From Jimgerdemannia flammicorona (lineage: Eukaryota > Mucoromycota > Endogonomycetes > Endogonales > Endogonaceae), in NCBI GenBank assembly GCA_003990745.1, contig RBNI01003511.1, positions 1-15,730 on the forward strand: 15,730 nucleotides of DNA, given 5' to 3'. A program made the translations under genes and the position numbers. The notes beneath the pieces were generated by a model. That model made no database searches, was not told the DNA's origin, and saw only the letters and a program-made list of their open reading frames with translations. Below, piece by piece: positions 7,671-15,488 of this stretch (position 1 is its first letter; each line of letters opens with the position of its first letter).

Positions 7671-8996
7671 AAAGAATATGCCAGCAGTGAAGAATCTACC
7701 ACAGAAGAAGAGGAAGAATCCGAAGATGGAAATGATCCCAGACTCAATCCCCGAATCAATCTGGTGGATGACAGACCAGAAGACAATGTGTGGGCCAAGA
7801 ACACTATCCCTATCACCATTGGAGCCATTGCAGGAGAAGCCAAAGGATGCCCTGCATGCCTCAAGAGACACAAGTGTCCCGAGCACTCCTCCAAGATCAT
7901 GGGAACAAGGAAATCGCCTGGCACAGCCTGCCCAGAGTGCAGAAGAAAGAAGAAAAGATGCAGACATGTTCCAGAAACCCCTGCAACTGAAGCTGCAGAA
8001 GTACAAGCAATTTGGGGTCAAGAATCATCTGAGGAAGAAGAAACTTCTGACCAAGAAGTTCCTGAACAAGAAGCACCTGCTGAAGAAGAAATCCCTGAAC
8101 TCATCCCCTGGGATGACCCCCGCTGGACACCACCTGAAGACAATGACCCCTGGAATACAGAGGAAGGACCCAGTACTATTACCATTATCCCCAAGAAAGA
8201 AACCCACCAAGAGAAAGCTTTCTGGCTAGGGAGATGTCCACATCAAATGGTCTTCCACTCTCCCCAAGACTACTGCTATCAGTGTCATCTGTTGGATCAA
8301 CAAGAAAGACAGAGACCCCAGAGACCAGAACCTCCAACTACTCTTGCACAGTCTACCACCTTTCAAGAAGTTACCACAAGGTTACAAAGTCGATTTAGAG
8401 GACAAGGCTTCTTCACCCGGACAGAAATCTATCCCTTATCTACTCTTCCACCTACCTATGACCAAGATGGATACCGATTCCCAAGACAACAAGAGATCAA
8501 CAGCCAGGAACACCATTTCTGAGCAATGGGATATTGCAACCATGGAAGACACCCTGACTGCCGAGACTGCAGACATCAGAAGATTCATCTTAGTCATGAT
8601 GTTGCAGTGCACACCCTGAGGAAAGGAGATAACTGAAGCCAGATCCGAAAAAGTCAGATTCGAAAAAGCCAGACCAAGAAGCCCGGAAAAAGAATCCTCA
8701 AGATCTATGATCTGGGAGAAGACATCCTAGCTCTCATCAGACATGCAACCTGCCAAGGATGGGCAGAAGATGCTACCAACTTCATGGAAGCCCTTGACCC
8801 TATAGGAAGGAGGGGAATCAATTACCTCCAAGACCCCTCTACTGGAGCCAGATGGCCACACCTCAACCTCAGAGCCTGGAGGCTCTCTGCCAGTGGAGCT
8901 TCAGCCTTAGGAAAGCCTGAACTCAGAAAGGATATTGCCCAGTATGCCCTGCTGCCCCCAAGGCCAAACCCCCGACCAAAGCCCACCCAGAGGATA
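7671..8996 (+). pseudogene. pol: Cys/His-rich region of pol between protease and dUTPase
   Basis: The same frame as gag and protease continues for ~440 codons, with TGA at 8520 and 8634. It opens with an acidic stretch, then shows clustered zinc-ligand motifs. The first is CPACLKRHKCPEH, followed about 20 residues on by CPECRRKKKRCRH. Later come GRCPHQMVFH...YCYQCH and finally YCNHGRHPDCRDCRH with further His. The paired Cx2C-x5/6-C-xH motifs resemble zinc knuckles but match no domain I can name. Beyond 8637 the sequence is basic (SQIRKSQIRKSQTKKP), then without motifs to a TAG at 8997. The frame must shift by -1 between 8921 and 8996 to enter dUTPase; a Cx2C (GYCPVCP) also exists in that other frame. 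Ty3 pol normally has a short PR-RT linker, so this is an accessory module of unknown role, perhaps nucleic-acid binding. Confidence 0.6.
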
Positions 8997-9754
8997 TAGG
9001 ATATGATCTTCACAGCCTGGAGGATAAATCTATCAAGCCTGGAAAAACCTTCATGATCAGAACTGGATTAGCCATGCAGCCACCTCAAGGAGCTTATATT
9101 CAACTGACCTCAAGGTCTGGACTTGCCAGACAAGGGATAACTGTAGAAGGAGGAACTATTGACCCTGGATATACAGGTGAAATCAAGGTCATCCTACACA
9201 ATAGCAGTGCAGAATGGCACCGAATCATTAGAGGACAGAAGATTGCCCAAGCAGTCTTCATGAAGGTCAAGACCCCACAGTTACAGGAAGTCTCTGAACT
9301 AACTGAAGGAACAAGGCAAGCCAAAGGATTTGGAAGTTCAGACAGGAAGGAGGTACATCTCCTTCAAGTCAACCACCTCAAGAGGAATGTTCCCCAGCAA
9401 GTGTACCGGCAATCAGTCAGACTGCACAAGAATCTCATCCTGGAGCCCGGAGAACAAACTACCTTTGAAATCTTTGCACCACCCGACCCCAGAAATCTCT
9501 TCTTTGAACCTAAGGAAGACATTCCACACCTGGACATAGAGGGACACACATTCCCTGACAAAATGAACCCAGTACACTCCCGAGCAACCAACCAAAGTTG
9601 GGAGACCATCATCTTGCCAAAAGGAACCATCATAGGACACCTGGTGCCTTTTCTCAATCGAACTCATAGGGAAGTTTATGAACTAAACCTATTGGGAAAT
9701 AGCAAAAGATCCCAGAAGAAAGGAAAGGCCCCTCTGCGACCCAGGAGACAGTGA
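8921..9754 (+). CDS. pol: dUTPase domain plus linker domain of pol
   Basis: dUTPase hydrolyses dUTP to dUMP and pyrophosphate, limiting uracil in newly made cDNA. All five motifs of the trimeric family are visible: motif 1 GYDL (8999-9010), motif 2 TSRSGLA (9107-9127), motif 3 GGTIDPGYTGEIKVILHN with the catalytic Asp (9149-9202), motif 4 GQKIAQAV (9233-9256) and motif 5 TRQAKGFGSS (9311-9340). The ATG at 9053 is downstream of motif 1, so it is not the real start; the domain must be made as part of a polyprotein. From ~9360 to 9690 follows a segment like the one before RT in other Ty3 elements (LHKNLILEPGEQTTFEI ... NQSWETIILPKGTIIGHL), probably beta-rich. The frame is -1 relative to protease and ends by overlapping the RT frame. 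No stop falls inside the domain. Confidence 0.88.
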   Translation, partial: TQKGYCPVCPAAPKAKPPTKAHPEDIGYDLHSLEDKSIKPGKTFMIRTGLAMQPPQGAYIQLTSRSGLARQGITVEGGTIDPGYTGEIKVILHNSSAEWHRIIRGQKIAQAVFMKVKTPQLQEVSELTEGTRQAKGFGSSDRKEVHLLQVNHLKRNVPQQVYRQSVRLHKNLILEPGEQTTFEIFAPPDPRNLFFEPKEDIPHLDIEGHTFPDKMNPVHSRATNQSWETIILPKGTIIGHLVPFLNRTHREVYELNLLGNSKRSQKKGKAPLRPRRQ

Positions 9755-10788
9755 AGCCTTCCACCAACATTGGAGAAGAATTGACACCTCAACAACAGCA
9801 ACAACTAGTAGAACTCCTCAACAAATATCAAGATATCTTCACCACCGATTATGGCAACCTGCCATACAATCCATCATATCATCACAGTATTAATACAGGA
9901 AGTGCAACACCCATCCGGCAGAAACTCTATAGAATACCCCATCACTTGAAAACATTCGAAAAGGAGCACATCCAAGAACTCTTAGACAATAGAGTCATCC
10001 GACCCTCTACCAGTCCCTGGGCCAGCCCTATACTTATTGTACCAAAGAAAGGAGGATGGAGACTCTGCATGGATTACAGAAAACTCAACTCAGTCACCGA
10101 AAAGGATGCTTATCCTTTACCCAGAATTGATGACCTTTTGGACCAGTTACAAGATGCCAGATACTTCAGCAGTATGGACCTCTTCACAGGATTCCATGAG
10201 ATCCCCATGGACCCTAAGGACATTCAAAAGACAGCCTTCCTTGCTCTAGGAAAACTGTTTGAATACCTCCGAATGCCCTTTGGACTCTGCAATGCACCCC
10301 CCACCTTTCAGAGGATGATGAATTCGGTCTATGCTCCCTTGATCCACCACTGTCTGATTGTATACATGGATGATTCCAACATCTATTCAGCAAATTTCGA
10401 AGAACACCTGCACCACCTGGAGGAATTCTTCAAGCTCACCCACAAGAATCACTTGAGATTGAATGCAAAGAAATGCTACTTTGGGAAACAGAAACTTGAA
10501 TTCTTAGGATTCATGGTTTCAAAGGAAGGAACTCATGCAGACCCGAAGAAAACTGAGAAGATCAACAATTGGCCAGTACCCAAGACTCCAAAGGAAACAC
10601 TATCATTCTTGATGCTAGTATCCTACTACAGAAGGTTTATCAAAGATTTTGCCCAAATCGCTGCCCCAATCCGAATCCTTCTCAAGAAAGGAGTGCCATT
10701 CAAATGGACAGAATCACAAGAAAAAACCTTCAGAGAACTCAAGAACCACATGACTACAGCACCAATCCTTGTGCGCCCCAATCTATAG
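9703..10788 (+). CDS. pol: Reverse transcriptase domain of pol
   Basis: This copies element RNA into cDNA inside the particle. The frame opens at 9703, with a nominal GTG start at 9751 that is unlikely to be used, since pol is a polyprotein. Numbering from 9751, conserved RT blocks are present in order: SPWASPILIVPKKGGWRLC (88-106), DYRKLNSVT (108-116), FSSMDLFTGFHEI with catalytic Asp 143 (10177-10179), LRMPFGLCNAPPTFQRMM (173-190), VYMDD at 204-208 (catalytic Asp-Asp, 10369-10374) and LEFLGFMVS. The thumb/connection YYRRFIKDFAQIAAPI follows. It has YMDD where Ty3 elements more often have YLDD. It ends at TAG 10786, probably a mutated CAG, and RNase H continues in the same frame. The catalytic residues are intact. 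Confidence 0.96.
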   Translation, partial: QKIPEERKGPSATQETVKPSTNIGEELTPQQQQQLVELLNKYQDIFTTDYGNLPYNPSYHHSINTGSATPIRQKLYRIPHHLKTFEKEHIQELLDNRVIRPSTSPWASPILIVPKKGGWRLCMDYRKLNSVTEKDAYPLPRIDDLLDQLQDARYFSSMDLFTGFHEIPMDPKDIQKTAFLALGKLFEYLRMPFGLCNAPPTFQRMMNSVYAPLIHHCLIVYMDDSNIYSANFEEHLHHLEEFFKLTHKNHLRLNAKKCYFGKQKLEFLGFMVSKEGTHADPKKTEKINNWPVPKTPKETLSFLMLVSYYRRFIKDFAQIAAPIRILLKKGVPFKWTESQEKTFRELKNHMTTAPILVRPNL

Positions 10789-11166
10789 AAGCCATTTATC
10801 TTATATACAGATGCTTCCAAAGATGGCCTCGGGGCAGTACTGTCTCAAGAAGGACCCAATCAACAGCACTATGTGATAGCTTATGCAAGCAGGGCCACCA
10901 ATCAGCAGCAGATGAACTATGGTAGCACCAAACTGGAATGCCTTGCAGTCATATGGGCGGTCACCCTGTTCAAGCATTACCTCATTGGAAAAAGGTTCAC
11001 CCTGATTACAGACCATACAGCCCTTAAATGGTTATTCAACTACAAGGAACCTGCTGGAATCCTAGCCCACTGGATCCTTATCCTTCAGGATTACAAAATC
11101 ACAATTATTCACAAAGCAGGGAAAGCCCACAACAATGTTGATGTACTTTCCCACCAGCCCCAATGA
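10789..11166 (+). CDS. pol: RNase H domain of pol
   Basis: This degrades the RNA strand of the RNA-cDNA hybrid during reverse transcription. It is in the RT frame, separated only by TAG 10786. FILYTDASKDGLGAVLSQ carries the first Asp (10810-10812), STKLECLAVIWAV the Glu (10936-10938) and LITDHTALKWL the second Asp (11011-11013). The family's closing NxDxLSR motif appears as NNVDVLSHQ. The domain ends normally near 11150; TGA 11164 comes just after it and lies in the 25-nt window (11142-11166) where the frame changes to that of integrase. All catalytic carboxylates are present. Confidence 0.94.
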   Translation, partial: KPFILYTDASKDGLGAVLSQEGPNQQHYVIAYASRATNQQQMNYGSTKLECLAVIWAVTLFKHYLIGKRFTLITDHTALKWLFNYKEPAGILAHWILILQDYKITIIHKAGKAHNNVDVLSHQPQ

Positions 11167-12230
11167 ACCAGAAGAAGGGTGTCCCAAGGAACTACACCCT
11201 AAAGGAAGCTCCTCAGACCATCTAAGCACAAGAAGATCTTATCCATAAAGAACATCAGAAGGCTCATCAAGGACAGACAAGTACAGAAAACAAGATTCGA
11301 AAACTGTATCAACACTGGCCTCACCTCAGAACTCAAGTTCGAGACATCATTCAGAAATGTGATACTTGCCAGAAGTACCAAGGAAAGGAGAACTATCAAG
11401 CCCCTTTGCAACCAATTCCCCCACCCACTCACATCTTCCAGAGATGGGGAATAGATGTAATTGGACCTCTACCAGTTACACCAAGAAGAAACAAATACAT
11501 CCTTGTATTCATAGAACATCTGACCAAGTGGCCTGAGGCTTTCCCAATGGAAATCACAGATGCCTTAACCATTGTGGGCCTCCTCCATGGACTCACACTC
11601 AGATATGGACCTCCAGAAGAACTCATCTCTGACTGAGACACAGAATTCATCAACAACATAATCACAAGTTATACCTGAATTCACAAAATCCACCTCAAAA
11701 GGACCACATCATATCACCCCCAGACCAATGGCATGACAGAGAGAATGAACCAGACCATCAAGAAGGGACTTGCTCGAGTCAATCCTACTAATTGGGACCT
11801 CTGCTTACCTGAGATCCTATGGGAAATTTGAAACACTCCTACCACATCCACCAAACAAAAGCCATTTGAAATGATGTTTGCTAAGAAAACCAGAACTGCT
11901 GACCATGAGAATCTCAGAGACCTCCTCAAGAAGGCAGAACAGTTATGAAATCAAGCCCAAGGACAGATTATCAAAGCCCAGGAAAGACAAAAGAAGTACT
12001 ATAACCAAAAACAGAAGGATCAGGACATCAAGATTGGAGATCAAGTTCTAGTTTGGAGAAGCATGATTGAGACAAACTTTGTCACCAAACTAGAACTGAA
12101 ATGGGAAGGACCTTATCTTGTACACAATATCAGAGGAACCAGCATCTATTTAAGAAGCATGGATGGACGAATCCTGAGAACACCAGTACACATCAATCGC
12201 CTCAAACTATATTTCCCCTCTACGCCATAA
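11142..12230 (+). pseudogene. pol: Integrase domain of pol, broken by five stops
   Basis: This inserts cDNA into the host genome. The N-terminal zinc-binding module is seen as HKEHQKAHQGQTST then CDTCQK (His/His and Cys at 11358 and 11367). The catalytic core has Asp in WGIDVIGPLP (11454-11456), Asp in EELISD (11631-11633) and Glu in QTNGMTERMNQ (11739-11741). The last two are separated by 35 residues, the D,D35E signature. A GPY/F-type C-terminal module reads KWEGPYLVHNI, ending INRLKLYFPSTP at TAA 12228. Premature stops are TAA 11223 and TGA at 11634, 11676, 11829 and 11946. The stop at 11634 sits where the family has Arg (SDR), which fits CGA to TGA. No chromodomain follows, so targeted insertion by that route is not suggested. 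Confidence 0.93.
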
Positions 12231-12352
12231 GCCAAAGGATTGATCAGCGCCTCCAGACATTGGTCCTCAGTTCCTTCCAAGCCCTACCAGTCCCTCTACC
12301 CCAATTCAGCCAAGCCAATGGAAGCCCCCTCCAGAGGATCCAAGTTCATTAA

Positions 12353-12742
12353 GAAAATCTCATCTTGACCAGATGCCTACTACAAGTCCATCAACTGCAG
12401 GCCTACTATGCAATCAGTGAACAATTGCAGAACCTTCCAGCCCCAGAACAGACCTACATCAGAAACACCACAGGTCTGACCAGAAGAGACACTACCGCAG
12501 CAGACAGATTATACACCATTTACAAACGAAATGTCACAGCCCTGACACAGGCACAATTCTCCCTGAATGATATTCAAGGAATGATCCCTGTTACCTATTT
12601 GAGCATCATCAACTCTGTTGAAATTCTATTCCCCGAAGAAGAAGAAGAGCCCATAGAATGGAGTGACCCCAGTACAGACAATGAAGATGATGGAACAGGT
12701 ATAGATGCAGAAGCAGCCTATGCTTATTGGGATGATGACTGA
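12353..12742 (+). CDS. Small acidic ORF downstream of integrase, function unknown
   Basis: This 129-codon open frame lies between integrase and the 3' LTR, in the frame -1 to integrase. It has no ATG near its start (first in-frame ATG at 12580). It may be the tail of a longer pol product displaced by a frameshift, or follow a lost start. The first ~75 residues look helical (LQAYYAISEQLQNL, DRLYTIYKRNVTALTQAQF). The C-terminus is strongly acidic (PEEEEEPIEWSD, DNEDDGTG, ending AYWDDD). I recognise no domain, membrane segment or signal peptide, so it is not an obvious envelope. It has no internal stops over nearly 400 bp in a copy full of stops. That suggests real coding, though CGA codons are rare in it. 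Confidence 0.55.
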   Translation, partial: ENLILTRCLLQVHQLQAYYAISEQLQNLPAPEQTYIRNTTGLTRRDTTAADRLYTIYKRNVTALTQAQFSLNDIQGMIPVTYLSIINSVEILFPEEEEEPIEWSDPSTDNEDDGTGIDAEAAYAYWDDD

Positions 12743-12770
12743 AGAATAGTCTGGGACAGACTATCCTTCA

Positions 12771-12781
12771 GTGGGGGCTGA
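12771..12781 (+). promoter_or_regulatory. Polypurine tract before 3' LTR
   Basis: GTGGGGGCTGA ends exactly at the 3' LTR start (TGTGACAAG at 12782), the position where plus-strand DNA synthesis is primed. It is purine-rich except for CT. Its TGGGGGCT core also begins the PBS (5189) and occurs within U5 (5118). Confidence 0.65.
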
Positions 12782-14190
12782 TGTGACAAGCCAAGATGTA
12801 CCACCTGAATCATATCTTAACCAGATGACGCGAACAAAGATGACGTGAACACACAGCTTAGTAACCAGCAACCATTGCTGCAGAAATTGTATAAATAGCC
12901 AGACATACTAGAAAGGGTCTGTTTACCTGTACAGACTCTGTACACCATACAGACTCTGTACACTGTACAGGTCCTGTACACCGTACAGACTCTGTACACC
13001 TACCATAAGTAGCAGATCTATAGTTAGCCACATAGTAACCAGATAGCAACCAACTTGTATAAATTACCCCAGAGACAAGAGTGAATAAACCTCAGTCCAA
13101 AAGTTGAATACAAACCAAAGCAAAAGTCAATTGTCTGGTACACTTAGGAGAAACGCCTGCCAAAAGCCACTTGATCCAGGAAGGATTGCAACACTTAGGA
13201 GATATGCCTGCCAACGAGCCACTGCTAAGAAGTTGTGAGCTTGGTTCTCTTCTCTTCTACTCCGGTCCACTTTCTGATACAAAGCTGAGTTTGCCGCCCA
13301 AGTTCAAGGAAGAACTTCGCCGCCTTTTGAAGAAACCCGCCGCTTAAGGAATAAGCCGCGCTATTGGTTCGCTTGCCAGATAAGCCTGAAGTTTGCCGCC
13401 CAAGTTCAAGGAAGAACTTCGCTGCCATTTCCCAGTTAGAACCCCGCCGATTCAGGAAGAATCCGCGCTATCCGATTTATCCGCGTCACCTGCCGTTTTC
13501 AAGTTATCCACCATATTCCCAGTTGAAGCCAAATCGGCGCCATCCGAGTTAACTCCCAGTTAAGCCGCCGTTTCCAAGAAGCCCGCCAAATCCGCATCGT
13601 CTGCCACTTTCGAGTTATCCGCATTCCCCGAAGAGCCCGATTCGGAAGAACTCGCGCCATTCGAGTAGTATTCCCAGTTAGAGCCGAATCCGCGACATCC
13701 GAGTTATTCGTCATTCCCAGTGAGCCCGAGAAGAATCCGCCGCCAGCATTATTCCCAGAAAGGAGAACCCGCGCCTTACATTCCCAGTGAGCAAAATCGA
13801 GTTATCTGCCGGATTATCAGAACATCCGCATAAGGAATCCGCCACGCTACACAGAGATCATCATGCAGAAACCGCATAAGGAGAACCGCTAAATTGCCAG
13901 ATCGTCACGCAGAAATCAGAGATCGTTACTCAAGAAGGAAACCGCTCACGCTACACAAATTGTACCATTCCCAGTTGACCCAAGAAGGAAGTCCATTCAC
14001 ACACAAATCGCTGCTACACCCAGAGAACTGTCCCAAAAAGGAAACCGCTCACATAGTATCCAGATCTTGACTATTATACCACTAAACACCAAGAACATTT
14101 TGTTGCTTTTTGACAAAGTAACTGGGGGCTCAAGCCAACTACATCAACCCCCAACCTTGTAATTTGCCTCCATTGAGCCGGCACGTTACA
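12782..14190 (+). repeat. 3' long terminal repeat (1409 bp)
   Basis: This is colinear with the 5' LTR over its full length, from TGTGACAAGCC to GGCACGTTACA. It includes TATAAATA (12890-12897), the 18-bp array (12927-12998), TATAAAT (13058-13064), AATAAA (13084-13089), the 37-bp repeats and the CpG-rich block. Differences from the 5' copy are nearly all transitions, at CpG in either copy. The right boundary is set by the end of LTR similarity, after which AT-rich host DNA begins. Confidence 0.96.
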
Positions 14191-14205
14191 ATATTTAGTA
14201 AATAT

Positions 14206-14254
14206 AGCTCTGTAACTATATAGAGAAATACCTAATATATAATATTACAGAGCT
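14206..14254. repeat. Perfect 10-bp inverted repeat
   Basis: AGCTCTGTAA at 14206-14215 and TTACAGAGCT at 14245-14254 can pair with a 29-nt loop. It lies between the 3' LTR and the stop codon of the minus-strand gene, so it would be in that gene's 3' region. A role is not established. Confidence 0.6.
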
Positions 14255-14310
14255 CAAATATATAATTGTTGACAAATATTTCTATATAATAGAATATAGT
14301 TATAGGATAT

Positions 14311-15488
14311 CTAATTGAAGAATATATCTTTGATTGCAATATCAAATTCAAATAAAGCATTAATATCTTCATCATTTACATCATCTAATACAATATCAAT
14401 TGGTGATGATTGATTCAATTCTGTATCTTTCTCAATATAATGTTCATCAATCATAAAAGCTAGAGAATTATCAGATTCATCAAAAAATGAATAATACTGA
14501 GGTGAATCTGATAACATTGTTTCACTATTATCATAGAACAAATCACCTATAGGTAAATAATTTGGAGACAGAATTGCAGATATTGATGGTGATGAAGATG
14601 GTAATAATATATCATGATCATTATTAGACTTTGAAGTCCCAGACAATTGCTGCTCCAATACAATACCAGTCAGCTCTGTATCATATTGTACTATAATTTC
14701 ATTTTCATCAATAGAAGGAGAGATGCTGGTTTGGGTGGAGGTGGATGGGAGTGTGGTTCTGGTAGAGGTGGATGCGTAGAAGTATGAAGGGAAGTGGAGG
14801 TATGGTTCGGGTAGAGATGGGTGGGGGTGTGGGTCAGATAGAGATAATTTGATCATTGAATTTATATATTCAAATGATGTCTGCCCTGTAAATATACCAT
14901 ATATATATATATTAATATTAATAATATTATAATTGAACATAAAATATAAATATAAATTCATACTATTAATTTTATTTCATTTGTCTTTTGTTGCCTGTTT
15001 AGTTTTACCACCAGATGGTTTTATTGCTTATTTTGTTTTACCATCAGATGATATTCTTAAATGTTGAGTAATATTATATTTGCTGCTGTCTGTATTACAG
15101 CACATAGGACAGTAATAAAATTCACCAAGAGATTTCTTTGTTTCATTGATATGGTCAAGATGCAGCCATGAATTACAAGTATCACATTGTACCATTGTTC
15201 CAATGCCATCATTAGATGAACAGATACATTTGAACTCTGAATTGGATGATACCTAATCTATAATATAACATAATTTATAAGTTAATATTGATATAATAAT
15301 ATAATTTAATATTATATAATAATGATATCATATCATTAATATTTTTCTTCTATTATTTATCAGTTATTTATACTTACCTTAGCTTACTACTTCATTTTGT
15401 TTTGAATTTTTTTTGTATTCCTTCACCCATTTAGTCACTCTACCATGTTTTACTGTAGGTGGTTGTCTACCTCTAGATGATGTCTGAT
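14311..15488 (-). CDS. PHD-finger protein gene, three 3' exons, 5' end not found
   Basis: Three exons join in frame on the minus strand. Exon A is ~15483/15488 to 15388, beginning TSSRGRQPPTVKHGR and ending before GTAAGC. Exon B is 15252-15042, after an ATTAG acceptor. Exon C is 14885-14311, after TTTACAG, ending in TAG. The B/C donor is a weaker GTAAAA, and the join restores codon GGG. Exon B encodes a PHD-like zinc finger: CIC, ten residues, CDTC, WLHLDH and YYCPMC. The usual Cys after WxHxx is His. PHD fingers commonly read histone H3 tails. Exon A is basic with an AT-hook-like RGRQP. Exon C is rich in Ser, Thr and Pro, then acidic (DVNDEDINALFEFD), resembling a transcriptional activation tail. 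Without splicing, exon C lies in a 216-residue open frame starting at 14961, whose first residues are probably intron. Upstream exons are not recognised. Confidence 0.6.

Larger units (their letters stand above)
3777..14190 (+). mobile_element. Ty3/gypsy LTR retrotransposon with dUTPase, degenerate but near full length
   Basis: Paired LTRs (3777-5186 and 12782-14190, ~96.5% alike by hand alignment) bound a 7.6 kb interior. It has a tRNA-Pro-like PBS, gag, protease, a Cys/His-rich region, dUTPase, RT, RNase H, integrase, an extra acidic ORF and a PPT, all on the plus strand. RT, then RNase H, then IN is the Ty3/gypsy (Metaviridae) order. A GPY/F-like module (KWEGPY) follows the integrase core and no chromodomain is seen. 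The interior carries about 15 premature stops and four frame changes, so this copy is not autonomous. A 4-bp ATAT flanks both ends (3773-3776, 14191-14194), but the surroundings are AT-rich, so this is weak evidence for a target-site duplication. Ty3-type elements carrying dUTPase have been described from fungi such as Phanerochaete, to my recollection; the family here is not identified. Confidence 0.95.

Noticed and set aside
7272..8021. 249-residue open frame on the minus strand
   Set aside because: It lies antisense to the protease and Cys/His region, which have clear motifs. Its Ser/Leu/Phe-rich translation is what the reverse of Glu/Lys-rich coding gives.
5223..11948. Reassignment of TGA to an amino acid in the host
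   Set aside because: Trp is written TGG throughout the RT and integrase, TAG and TAA also interrupt the frames, and CpG decay of CGA explains the TGA bias more simply.
12230..12742. Chromodomain or envelope gene after integrase
   Set aside because: No aromatic-cage chromodomain pattern follows the GPY/F-like module, and the downstream ORF has no signal peptide or membrane segment.
3773..14194. ATAT as target-site duplication
   Set aside because: Four bases match on both sides, but both flanks are AT-rich and a fifth base does not match, so the match could be chance. Noted but not annotated.
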